Translations under genes and position numbers: made by a program
Notes under the pieces: model-generated
Seen by the model: the letters and a program-made list of their open reading frames with translations, nothing else
What the model was told of the DNA's origin: nothing
Databases searched by the model: none
Shown: positions 44,282 to 56,120 of the stretch, piece by piece
Layout: each line of letters starts with the position of its first letter
Numbering within the stretch: the first letter of the stretch is position 1
Source: Kalaharituber pfeilii
Lineage: Eukaryota > Ascomycota > Pezizomycetes > Pezizales > Pezizaceae
Length of the DNA stretch: 64,000 nucleotides
Assembly: GCA_015179045.1 (NCBI GenBank)
Contig: WHUZ01000042.1
Span: forward strand, 466,965-530,964
Direction: 5' to 3'

Positions 44282-47200
44282 AAGCTGAAGGATTGGATTG
44301 GTCGGGAGTAGGGCGCGGCGCTAGCATAGTTGGGTAGTGGTTGGGATCAATTTGACCTTATAGGTTTATTCAGTTGATGGAGGTTTAGTTGAATCTGTTT
44401 AGATCTATCAACATCGGGGCTATCAGCCTTTAGTCTGGGTACCTGAACATACATCCTCGCTGACATTCGCATAAATCTTCCAACTACATTAGAAGGTAGT
44501 ATCGCCAACTTCACTCTCATTCTTCGACCTCAACACTAGCCAGGAGGCTGCGCACCCCCAACCATCAACATTAAAATCTAAGGAATGCCATTATTATCTA
44601 ATACTGCGGAACAAACACATGTCCAAACTCAGCCTATACTGCACATATAGACTTTTACCCGTAGAACAAAGAGATCTCTATGCGCTTTCTGAATACATCA
44701 ATCTAACTAATATTTTCAAGTTGGTATATTAAACACAATGTAGAATGAGATTAATCTTCTATCTATCAAGTCGACGCAAGAAGTAGCACTCGTTTCTGAG
44801 ACAATCAGGCCATGTACGCCAAAAGCGAACCTCATTATATCATTTTGATCTTTGCGAAAAAAAGGATCGATAGATGAGGATTATACATGGCACTTGTTAA
44901 TCTTGATCCTGAATAAATTTGCATCGTAACGTGAAATAAATGTTCAATGCAAGGGTATATTTGCGGATCTGAGTTTTGTCACAGGATTCGAATGAGGGAT
45001 ATAATGATTTATGGCGAGACTAGATGAGGTAAAGTTTGTATATTTTTTTCTTATTAATAGGCGATGCAAGACGTTAATGGAGAAGTAGAAACTGAACATC
45101 TTAACGCTAGGTTCAGTGCACGCCATCGCACTTTCGGAGAGATGCTGATTAGCGTTTTTTGTAGTACTCAATTTATAGTACATGAGTATACTGCGTGCAG
45201 CTCAATGATACGCATGTTTGGGTGATACCAATATGGATGCGATGCTCATTTGATATCGATGGCGTATAAGCGCTGCCCTAAGCCTTACCGAAGGAGCTCA
45301 ACTGATGTGGTAGAACAGTTTGAGATACCAGAACCGTTATATGGCATTGATGTGAAGGCAAAGCTCAGACGAATCGGTTTCCAAGTTGCAATCAGAGTAA
45401 CTTCAGCCATGGTTGTACACAACCATTTGCACGCTGCCTGTATCCCGAGCCCCCAGTCCTGGAAACCCGCTGCAATATAATATCGTTTTTGTGTTCCCCA
45501 TGTGAAGTGGCGAGCAGCATTGTCCGACATAAGTTGCAATATAGTAATCGAGCCTTTTAATATGAGCGAAGGTTAGCAACGTCCTAATGAATTCACATAT
45601 TTGAGTTGAAACACCACAGAAGCAGGATTTAAATCAGAAAGATGTATGCAATTTATCCACATAGTTATTAGGAACAGGTCTGTGATAAATTTTGCTAGTT
45701 TTTTTCATCATGTGAATCGGGGCAATGAGCGGAAGTGGAAGGAGAGTGCGACAACAGTGGAATTTGGTGATGATGGACACACCTATAAGAGAATTCCAGT
45801 CACTTGTGTACTGTTAGTTGATTGCAAATGAAAATACTTTAAATGTGATGCCATATTCGCCGTAAAACTTCCAGTGAGAGATGTAGTGACAGAGTGTTTC
45901 TTGTGGTTACTGTTGAATGGACCTCACTCAAGTGGATTGCTGAAAAATTTGTGGGGTGTCGGGCTTGGCATATCAAGGTCATGTGATGAATAGCTTTTAT
46001 CACTGCATACAGCAATGTGTGTCAGCAAAGGTATCGTCTATTCCCCCAGGAGTCTCTGGGCCTTCTGTTCTATGGAAGAGAAAGAAGGAAAAGGAAAAAG
46101 AAGATGGTGTACAAAAGACAATAGATATTTAGTAAATGTGGTTTTACCTTTTAAATCATAAACCTTATAAGAGGCGTGGTATGAACTATGTAAGTATACA
46201 TAAAACGTTTTTATTATTCCTATTTTAATACGTGATGCTTTTCTATAGAGATACATCGAGTTTTGTTTCAGCCTGGAATTAATTCACGCCCTGATGTAGT
46301 CCAGACTAGCCCTGATGCATCTCTCTTGCCATATCACCTCTGATCAGACGACCTGATTGTTTGTATTGCTATCTATGCTGCCCTAGATTCAGCCGCCTCC
46401 TACTGCCATTGCAGCTATGCTATTCTGTCTCCTACACCGCAGTATATGGTACACTACTGTTGCGAGCATCCCATTATGCCTGTACATCCAGCTCGTCCTA
46501 CCACACCTTTCAATTGAGTAGCGTGCGCACTCGGTTTCAAGGCTTTGGCGCGGTTGTTTCATGACGTTCCGTTCGGTTGTTTCCTAACGTGGGGGCACCG
46601 GCTTGGTCCCAAGTCGGTTTCGGTGCACTTTTTTGCCTGGGCGAGTCGGTACAAGTCGGTTTGCATGGGTGGCAGGTAAACCGAATTGATACCGACTTGG
46701 AGGCAAGTCGGTATATAAGAAAAGGAAACCGAACCGAGTTAGACCAATGCCCAAACTACAATTGAGCTAGTTCTAACGTATTCTTCGCCGCCAGAATGGG
46801 ACCTTTCATACCTGTGAATTAACCTATCGATCCGTCTTTTCTGCACTGTCGAGAGGGTAATGTCATACCTGTCAATCGAGCCGTTCTGGCAATTTGTGGC
46901 ATGGAGAGGTACGACCAAAATAGACTTGTATATGCGCACTCCCCATTTCAGTGCTTGCTAGGTGCGGCTATCTATTTTCGTCCTTAATCCCTCGGAGTAA
47001 ATCAAATATCAAGTCATCATGTGAACTAAACAGCCTACAAATATTCATTAAAATAAATCAACGAAGTAAACACCTATTGTCTAAGGCCGATTAACTACCA
47101 TTATGCATTACCCTGAACCAGTGATTTTCCCAACAAATGATGTAGAGATGCAAAGACAAGCTGCCCAAAACCTGTAGATCACCGGGGGTAGTTTAACCAG

Positions 47201-49639
47201 ACTATGTCGAATTATTCCTTTCGGATCCTCTCAGTAGCTAAGCAACTTTGCTCCTATGACAGCAGTAGTCCCTCCTGTGACTACCTAACGCCAGCCGTAG
47301 CCGAATGAATCTACAAGAAAAGTATTGAGGAGTTCTCCACAAGTTCCTCCTTCGTTCTTAAGAGGCACAGTACCTCTTGTTTTGGGATTTGCCTGCCAAC
47401 TCAGCCAGGCTTTCCATCACCGACCATATAGAGACCTGGTCCATCTGGAATCTCCACGAGACATACTTTTGGCCCGATAAAAAAATAAATTTTTTTTCCC
47501 CCCTTATTTATTCAGTCACGTAACCCCGCATACAAGCTGCCAGCCTATTGCAGGACAGAGTTACAGCAATTGGAAATAAGCAATTGCTCTAGGATAGTAT
47601 TCTAGTCCGCAGCACATCTATTATCATCAGGAGTGGACTAGCTAGGTCCTTAGACCTTGAGAGCCACAGTAACTGTTGAACAGGACCTTTTCTGAGAGGT
47701 ACCTGGTAATCAGTCCGGTGCACTACAGGGAACCAGTACCTACGGAACTCCAACATGATATTAACAAGCAGCCGCACACATACTCCACCTAACATGAAGG
47801 CGAACCACCCGGTATATACTGAAAAAAAATTAAGCAGCCTAAAAGCTGCTGCTGGTCTTCCTCAGTCGCTGGGTAGGAGCACTGGTTACAAGGTAATGGT
47901 ATATAAGCCCTAGTCCTCATTAGTGTTGTTGCTATATTGGTACTGTATGTACTTAAACCTTTATTCTTCAAAAGGCATACAACTTCACATCTTCAGCAGC
48001 AATGCAACGGAAGACACTACTCAAGTTTCTCAACCAAATGCTTCGATTCATAAAACAAAAGGCTCTTCGTTCCTATAGGATTCAATCGAGGAGCCGAATT
48101 CCTGTTATCATTCAAGGCTGCAAGTATCCAGGCACTATGGGGGCCCGACAGAGAGTCTATCATTGAAGGAGAATATGAGCTACACCAGAGTAGCGAAGGC
48201 TCTCCAGAAAGGTACGGCTTGCCTGAATCTTTTTAGAAATAGGCTGTCTTGCTAGATATGTCTTTTACCAAGCAGTGTCTTCCGTCTTGAGGACAGTTTG
48301 ATTAAGGTGTCCCAGGTATGGAATGAACTTGTCAGGAGGGGAGACTGTTATCAATATTAACGATTCTTGTTAGGATATTGGCGAAAGGAAAGGAGATATT
48401 GGCATTATGAAAGGGGATATCAATACTATCAAGTATCAGGTCGGGATTTTACTCACAGCGATAGTGGGGACAGGTGGCATGGTAGGTGCTGCGGAAATAC
48501 TTTGTTTTGGTGTTTGCTCGCTAAAGATAAGTATTTTTATAGTTGCTCGGATTCTTTACCAAGGATTTATTTGAGAGGAAATTGCAGATATCAATGATGG
48601 GTACTAGGTTTGGAGCGATACAGGCGGCGAGGTAAAGGTCAGGAGCAAACAGGGAGGATCATAGAGAGAGCCATACACAGCATTACCGCAAAGTTATCAA
48701 GTGCAATAGCAAAAAAGAGGAACGCGGGATATAAGTTACAAGTGGAGGTAGGAGATAGGGAGGGAGGAGCGGTTATGTTCTTGTGGACAAGGGGCGATAA
48801 GACATTGGCATTCTATTGTGGGATGTCCAAAAATGAGGAGCAAAAAACAAAGATATATGAGAATCTGAGTGTGGTAGGAGAGATTAAGCGTGGGCAGATT
48901 GTAGAATACATGCAGCTCGAATCCACCACCAACGAGACCAAGATGTATGTATGCATACGTTCTATCTCTCCACACATGCTGCAAACCAAACCAACTGCTC
49001 CATCACATGCATCTACCTAATTATTTTTGGTACGCCACAACGACACACTAAATAAATAAGCGGAGGCACGTGATCGACTGGCTACCAGTGTCATCTGTGT
49101 CTTATGATACTCCGGATTTTCAGACGGTATCAAATAAGACATCATACTGTACACACACCTCCAGTTCTGCAACCTTTACATATCCGAAGCCCTAACTTCC
49201 CACTCCTCCCCCCATTCCTGACACCTACCACTATGCAGTTATACCCAGATATAAAGAAGCATAACATATCAACAAAAACACATACTATACCATCTTTCCC
49301 TTCCTTACCTCTATCTTTGGAAAACATAAACATCCACTTTATCAGATAAAATCTATACATATGAAACATCTTATCTCTTTCCATATTGCTTCGTTTCATT
49401 TCGTTTTTGAGTAGAGTTTCTATCTATTGGGGGAAAAATTAAAAGGTATTCTTTTGGTTAGACAAAATCCACACAAACAAAAAAATATCTTATCCTTTTT
49501 TTTTTTTCTTCCTTTTGTTTTCGTTTCTGAGTATCGAGTCCAAATCTTGAGCAATTTCCTTTCTGATATGTACTGTCCGTAGCGTCAAGTGAAAAAAAAG
49601 CCGAGGTTTAGGTCACTCATATCCACCCATATCCACCCA
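44282..49639. other. 5.3-kb AT-rich region without a confident gene
   Basis: Nothing clearly functional. A dispersed repeat sits at 46550-46738. Decayed coding traces lie at 48002-48166 (a basic frame starting MQRKTLLKFLNQML) and about 48374-48512 (a coiled-coil then hydrophobic segment, GDINTIKYQVGILLTAIVGT), interrupted by stops. A frame at 48610-49020 has no recognised domain. Confidence 0.45.
46550..46738. repeat. Dispersed repeat, copy 1 (AAGTCGGT-rich)
   Basis: A segment starting GCGGTTGTTTCATGACGTTC shares its first 60 bases with 55903-56025. It contains repeated CAAGTCGGT motifs and ends GGAAACCGAACCGAG, roughly inverse to its GTTCGGTTGTTTCC near the start, so it may be a MITE of about 180 bp. 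Confidence 0.5.
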
Positions 49640-49647
49640 GACCAACC

Positions 49648-49890
49648 ACCTATTCTCCCATCCCGATAACACAAAATACCCACGACCTACTCTCAATTCT
49701 TACCTTTAAATACCCTTGACGCGAACCCACCCACATCTCTGTTTCCCTCACCTCCAACGCCTTACTCAAGTACGCCATCCATCTGCCCTTCACCACCCTC
49801 TCCGCATTTATCCACCCCATTCACCACCATCACTACCACCTTCATCCACTCGTGCTTATCCAGCAGCTTCGGAATAATCTCGTTCATGAC
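49648..49890 (-). pseudogene. Decayed tandem copy of the VAS1 3' end
   Basis: Directly downstream of the VAS1 stop, the minus strand repeats its last 85 or so codons in broken form. It reads NEIIPKLLDKHEWMKVVVMV, like [20 protein letters not shown] of VAS1; then, in another frame, RVVKGRWMAYLSKALEV, like [22 protein letters not shown]; then SRVF and WVFC, like TRVF and WVFY. DNA identity is visible across most of the segment (shared ACCTTACTCAA-type and TAAATACCCT blocks). Frameshifts separate the pieces. Confidence 0.7.
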
Positions 49891-49916
49891 TCTTAACCCC
49901 CCACCCCCACCCCCAT

Positions 49917-52900
49917 CTAATTCTTCATCCCCGCCCTATAAAACACCCACCACCCATTTTCCGTCTCATCACTAAATACCCTCGTCACGCTCATATCCAC
50001 CCACTTATTCACCTCCCTCGGCAGCACCTCCTTCGGCACCACCTGCAATACCTTACTCAACCACGCCAGCTTCGCAATCTGCGCCTCATATCTCTTCACC
50101 ACCTGCGCCTCACTCCTCCCGTTCACCACCACCACCTTGACCCACCCACCCGAGTCCAGGAGCTTTTTCGGCCTAATCTCCTTCGTGTTGCGTAGTACCT
50201 CGATGAGCTCGACCACCGCGTCCATGCCCGAGACCTCGTCTTCCGCGATGGCAAAGATGTCCTCGGGACTCGGGTACTTTGCTGTCATGATGCTGGCGCC
50301 GTCGACGTCTTGCCTCCGCGTGGGATCGAGGGATTGCCAGATGCTCTCGGTCACGAATGGCATCAAGGGGTGCGCGAGACGCAGGAGCACGTCGAGCGCG
50401 AACCCTGTGAGTTTGAGGATGAGTTTCTCCCGGGACTTGTCCCCCGTGTCGAGCTCAGGCTTGATGAACATGACGTAGAAGTTCCCAAAATGGTCGTACA
50501 TAAACTTTCGAAGTGCGTCCACGGCATAGAATGGCTGCCTTGAAATGAACGCCTTGTTACACTCAATGATAGTCGTGCGGAGTTTGTATAGCATGTGCAG
50601 ATCATGCAACTGCAGCCTGTCCTTCACCTCCGGATCCGGAAATGCCGTCGAAATCTCCATCTCCACACCACCCACATCCGATTTCTCCTTCAGTGTCTGG
50701 TAGTACCTGAAGATATTATACAGCTTCGTAATCAGCTTCTTATATGGCTCCACATGGTCGACATCAAACGAAATCGATCTCGTCTGGCGCGTATAATCCA
50801 GCAACGCCATTCGCAAGGCATCCGGTCCGGACTCCCTAATCCCCTCCAGCAAGATCTTCGACGCCGCCTTCACATTCTTCTCTATATCCTTGTTCACGCG
50901 CTGAATCTCCCTCGACGTGTCCTTCGTCACGTTCCCCGACTCCCGCTCAGACTTGATCTCGAGAAGCTGCTGCACCGCGGAGTTGCTCTCGAGCTCGACG
51001 TCTACGACAACTTGCTCTGCGGAGCGTCCCTCGATGATGGCGATAGGGTCGAGGACGTTGCCGAGGGACTTGGACATCTTACGCCCGGTGGCGTCGCAGA
51101 CGAGGGGATGGAGGATAAGTTCGTGGAAGGGAAGGTGCCCGCCGCTGAGCCATGTGCACAGCATCCCCATGCGCGCCAGCCAGAAGAATAAGATGTCACT
51201 CCCGCTCTCGATGAACGTGAGAGGGTAATTTTTCCGCCATTCGTCCTCGGCTTGGTGGTCGAGACCAGTCCAGCCGGCTGTCGTTAGGGGGAGCAGGCCG
51301 CTCGAGAACCATGTATCGAGGACGTCCTCGTCCTGAACCAGCTCCAGATGCTTCTCGTGCTCTTTTAACTGGGCTCTAGCTTCCTTCTCCGTCAACGCCA
51401 CGATCCACCGCTCCGATGCGTCTGCACCCATAATATCCGTAGCGGGACCCTTCCCTGACGAAGACCCCTCCGGGTCGATGACCTTCCACGCGGGAATCTT
51501 ATGCCCCCACCAAATCTGGCGACTCAGACACCAATCCTCGATATTCTCCAGCCACGTCCTCCACAGGTCCTGATACCAGTGCGGTGTTATCGTCAGCAGA
51601 TCCTTCTTCTTTTCCCCATGATCCGCCGCCGCTGCCGCCATCAACTTCCCCGCCAGGGGCTTTGAGCGCAGAAACCACTGCGGACACAACATCGGCTCAA
51701 TGACGCACCCCGTCCTGCTACACTGCGGGATCCGCATTCCGATCGGCTGGGACCCTCGGTACGCTCCCGCGGCTTTGAACATGTCTATAACCTTATTCCG
51801 CACCGCCAGGCGGTCCATACCGACTAGCTCTGGAGGAGCTATGGAAAGCATCTTGCCATCCGTACCAAAGACCTGGACCAGCGGGATCGGAACTCGCGTT
51901 GCACCCCCAACTCCCGGCGGTGCCTGGGAAGAATGCTTTTTCCAAAACTCAAAGTCATTCTTGTCATGCGCGGGCGTAATCTTGACGGCGCCAGTGCCGA
52001 ACTCACGGTCGACGAAGTTTGCGTCCGGGATAATTGGGATGTGTAGCCCTGGCACGAGCGGGTGGGATACGAATTCGTAGTGAAGATCCTGTGAAAAGTG
52101 TTGATTTTAGAAGTTTTTTATTCTTCTTTTCTCGTTTCATCGGACTTAAATAAATAAATAGAACAATCGATGAAAATTCGGATACGAAGGAATTTTACTT
52201 ACTGCATACCGCGGGTCGTCGGGGTGGACACTAATAGCCCTGTCGCCAAATGTAGTTTCTGGTCTTGTAGTCGCAATCACGATTTCTCTTTCAGATTGCC
52301 CAACAACCGGAAACGCTACCGAATGCAGCATGCCAAACGTCGCACTACTCTCTCGTCAGCCAGCCCAGCCTCTCCTCTCCTCCACATCTCCACTCCACAG
52401 CTCGCTCTAGTACCAAACTACTCACCCCTCCAACCTCGTATTCGGCAACACCTCATTCGTGATGACCTCAATATCACTCAAGGCCGTTCCGGCCTTCATA
52501 CTCCAATTCACCATTCTCGTGCTTCTATATACCAGCCCCTGCTGATGCAACTTTACAAACGCGCGGCCTACAGCTGAGCTCAACTCTTCGCTCAGCGTAT
52601 AGTACTCTAGGCCTGGGTCGGCACTGGACCCCATACTCTCCATCTGCCGCAGGATCTTTCCGCCGTACCGATCCTTCCATGCCGTGATTGCGTCGAGCAG
52701 CTGGGTGCGGCCGAAGGCGGTGCGCGATTTGACGTTGAGGTGGCGCTCCACGCGGGTTTGCGTCGCGATGCCGGCGTGGTCGGTGCCGGGGCGCCAGATG
52801 ACGGGGTGGCCGCTCATGCGGTAGAAGCGGGCTAGGGCATCCTGGGGTTGCTAATGTGTTAGATGGGGGTGGGGGGCTGTATGGGGCAGATGGGAAGGTG

Positions 52901-53124
52901 GGGACGGGTAGCGGAACCTGGATACTCAGCATCAACGCATGGCCGATATGTAATTCCCCCGTCACGTTCGGCGGCGGCAGTAGCATCCGCACGGGTTCCT
53001 TCTTCGGCTTGGCCGGATCCCCACCCACGGCAGTTTCGGTAAGCAGGCCCCTTGCTTTCCAGTACTCATACCACTCTGGTGCGTACGAATGCTACAAAAA
53101 CGTAACAGTCAGCCGGAGTAGTGG

Positions 53125-53159
<35 letters not shown>

Positions 53160-53365
53160 TTATAGGGGATTGTTACCCACCTGTGGAAAATACGTTCGCG
53201 ACAGGACCAATTTCGGTTTGGCGGGGGGAGACTGTCCTCGGCCACCGCCTCGGCAGCACGCCTGCAGACGGAGGAAGTACTGAGTAATCGCAAAGTTGAT
53301 GCATGGCTGGTACGAGATAGTCTCAGCGGAGCGTATAGGCACCTGGGGCCGATGACGTTCCGCAT
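49917..53365 (-). CDS. VAS1: Valyl-tRNA synthetase, probably also mitochondrial
   Basis: Class I synthetase charging tRNA-Val. Exons on the minus strand: 53365-53181, 53091-52918, 52841-52426, 52344-52203, 52088-49917; about 1029 residues. HIGH motif in [13 protein letters not shown] (about 110-113), editing domain with [20 protein letters not shown] and [31 protein letters not shown], and [11 protein letters not shown] (about 643-647), then the anticodon-binding domain. The N-terminus [20 protein letters not shown] is a plausible mitochondrial presequence. Exon 1 is out of frame by one base with its end ([15 protein letters not shown]): one extra C in the C6 run at about 53224-53229 would restore it. 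This may be an assembly error, a mutation or an unrecognised intron. The C-terminal coiled-coil arm of yeast Vas1 seems absent. Intron 1 contains a 32-base poly-T on the plus strand. Confidence 0.9.
53127..53158. repeat. T32 homopolymer inside VAS1 intron 1
   Basis: Thirty-two uninterrupted T on the plus strand, poly-A in the transcript, within the 89-base intron 53092-53180. It makes up more than a third of the intron. Confidence 0.8.
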
Positions 53366-53668
53366 GGCTGCGGGGAGGGGAGGGCTGGCTGGTTCGCAAT
53401 TGAGTGAGCGGGTTGGGGATTGTGCGTGCCGTGCCGCAAGGAGTCCTTCGTAAGCCGTTCTTCGTGCCAAGACTCCGCGGGCGCTATGATATGCATACAA
53501 GTAGTTTATCGATAAGCGATAAGCGATAGCGCCGCGGGCGGCTGGCAGCGGTCGTATGCGCCCCTCCCGCAGCGCGACCAGCAAACACAGACAGGCCCAA
53601 TTGACCCCATCTGCCTTCCCCCCCCCCTCCACCAGCCCCCCAGCCCCCCAGCAAACTCAGCCGCCCCA
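53366..53668. promoter_or_regulatory. Shared divergent upstream region of VAS1 and the zinc-finger gene
   Basis: 303 bp between the start codons. Contains a TATCGATAAGCGATAAGCGA segment (about 53507-53527) with a tandem AAGCGAT, and a C-rich tract before the zinc-finger ATG. Confidence 0.45.
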
Positions 53669-54658
53669 ATGGCCAAGCGACACCGCCGCGACTCTCTCCC
53701 CTCTCCCCCCACCGCCGGCACCATCGTCACCCAGCCCTCCGCCTCCGTCGCCTCCCCTACCTCCCCCGCCTCCTCCACCACCAGCGATGCCACCAGCAAA
53801 AAGTACAACCGCCTCGACCCCAAGCAACTCCCGCGCACCCCCCCCGTCATCACCTGCAACTTCCTCCCGACCTGCAACCACACGCCCTTCTCCAGTTACG
53901 CGGAGTTCGAGTCGCACTACAGCCAACAGCACACCAACCGGTGCGTCGAATGCAACCGCAACTTCCCCTCTGAGCGGTACCTGAGCATACATATCGCCGA
54001 GAACCATGACGTGTTTGTGGAGCTCAAGAAGGAGGCGGGGGAGAAGACGTATGCGTGCTTCGTCGACGGGTGCGACAGGCTGTGTTCCACTCCGCAGAAA
54101 CGGAGATTGCACGTGATTGATAAGCATGGATTTCCGAAGGTTGGTTGTTTTGCGGGATGTGGGATTAGGTAAAAGGGCTAATATGCCGGGGTTATATTAC
54201 AGGACTTTTACTTTCGAGTCGTGGACTACGGAATCGACAATTGCAACTCCCTCCTCCGAACCCCACGAAAATATCCCAACAACAACAACAACAACAACAA
54301 TAACAGCAACAAGCAACAAAACACCTCTCCAAAATCTCCGTCCAAGCAAACCGAAACCGCAGCACCAACATCCCATCATCTCGCGGGGAAAAGTAAAGAA
54401 GAGGACGTAATGCAGGTCGAAGCCGACCGCGACGACAACGAACCCGTAGAAGATCACGCCAAAGTCCGAGTCCGGGCATCGAAGAAACCACCAACCACCA
54501 GAGGCGGCCGCGGACGCAAACCCGAGACATCAAACGCAGACAAGGAAATGGCGGACGTAACGGCGATGATGGCGTCAGTTAAACTTGTTCCGAGAAGCAT
54601 ACGGTTCGGAAGAGGGGGTGGGCATGGGGCGGTGGGGTTTGCGCCGAGGAAGGGTTAG
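53669..54658 (+). CDS. C2H2 zinc-finger protein, ZNF511-like
   Basis: Exons 53669-54139 and 54203-54658 encode 308 residues. A Ser/Thr/Pro-rich leader (1-45) precedes three C2H2-type fingers: CNFLPTCNHTPFSSYAEFES with HYSQQH, CVECNRNFPSERYLSIHIAE with NH, and CFVDGCDRLCSTPQKRRLHV with IDKH. The arrangement and the following HGFPKDFYFRVVDYGID match the ZNF511 family, whose molecular role is poorly known. The intron (GTTGGT donor, TATTACAG acceptor) joins HGFPK to DFYFRV in phase 0; read through, the frame would stop at 54172. The second half is low-complexity: an Asn run encoded by an AAC repeat, then basic patches (RASKKPPTTRGGRGRKPE) and IRFGRGGGHGAVGFAPRKG. Expected nuclear. Confidence 0.85.
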
Positions 54659-55902
54659 CGTAAGGATTGGGGGGGAAGTTATGTCATGTATGCAGGTCAG
54701 AATTGACTCGTTGGTTTGAATTCCGTATTTTGGTTGGTTTGTGGATTGGTTGATTCGTTTGTTAGTTGATATTCAGGGACTGGACAGGTTAGTTGTTTGG
54801 TTGGTTAGTTTTATGGGTTATTATGGTTTTTATTGCGTTTTTGTGTTCTCTTTTTTTGCTATTTTACCTTTTTTGTGTTTCTTTTTTTTGCCTTTGTTTT
54901 TTGTTTTTGTGTTTTGTGTACTTATCTTTGTTTTTGGTTATGCTGTTACTTTCATTTTCTATTTACATTTCCATTTCACACAATACGAATAAACGAATCA
55001 ATGAAACCAATAAAAACAAACCCAACGTAATAGCTCCTATGAAACCATCCTCATCTCTATTCGCATCTCCATCGCCCATGCCCATCTATTTCCTTTCTAT
55101 TTTTTTCCACAGAATTGTTATGAAGTATTCATTATGTGTTCACATTTCATAAGGAAGCGGAAAAAGAAACCATCCCCCCCGGTCTCCCGAGATCTGGAGA
55201 GTTCGTTAGTTACTTGGTGCAAAATACCAGAATGAGATTGGTGTGTTTTATTTATAGCCCACAAGTAAAGGAGATCTAACTCAAATTTGGATTAGATTGA
55301 TAGATGTTACGGAGTGCCAATCAGAGCTTTGACGAAGAGGAGGAGGTATAAAAGGGGACTAAAATAAAAAAAAAACTCAGTGGTTGCATTTCACTCCCCT
55401 CCAACCCTCCCCACACACACACGATGAAGCATTCCGCAAAGCCATAACCCAATTCAACCCAATCCTAGCAAGAAACAGCTTTTTTCTGTGCGTGTATCTG
55501 AAGTTGTGATAAGAAACGAAAGTCAGAATGAGGAGTATCTGAAAGAAAGACATCATATCGATATATATTCCCCGCGGCTATCCACCCTACCCGCACCAAT
55601 CTAAATTGAGTCTTTCAGATATTTCCCCCCAATACCTACAACTCAAGTATATGCATCATTGAACCCCACTGCTTGAATAAAGTTTTCTGGTTTAGGTGCC
55701 GGCGATACACACCCTAGCCTACCCTACCCTTTTTCAATTTTTTTGCTAATATCAAACGTAATGGGGTTGACGAGCTCGATGCCCGTTTCTACTGACCCTT
55801 CGGGCCATGGTTGTGGCCAGGTGGTAGATTATTAAGTATACATATCCGCGCTTGCAAAGGCGAAAGTAAGTCCAACATTTACTTTTGTTCACGTTAATTC
55901 AG

Positions 55903-56025
55903 ACGGTTGTTTCATGACGTCGAGTTCGGTTGATTTCCAAACGTGGGAGGACACCGACTTTGGCGAGTCGATGCAAGTCGGTTTTGCCTGGGCAGCATGT
56001 AAATCGAAGTGATAAGGAAACGAAA
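55903..56025. repeat. Dispersed repeat, copy 2 (shorter)
   Basis: ACGGTTGTTTCATGACGTCG and GTTCGGTTGATTTCC-like blocks align with the start of 46550-46738, followed by CAAGTCGGTTTTGCCTGGGC in both. Divergence and a roughly 60-base shorter length suggest an older, partly deleted copy. Confidence 0.5.
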
Positions 56026-56092
56026 AATATCATGCATATATGCATACAAGCGGACTAGGGGATCCCGAGCACAATGATCAAACTACCCCATT

Positions 56093-56120
56093 CACCACCA
56101 CCACCACCACCACCACCACC
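56093..56120. repeat. (CCA)n microsatellite
   Basis: About nine CAC/CCA trinucleotides in a row, not in a supported gene. Confidence 0.8.

Noticed and set aside
54741..55152. Hydrophobic plus-strand frames suggesting membrane proteins
   Set aside because: T-rich DNA encodes Phe, Leu and Val in any frame; no start context, splice pattern or family motif.
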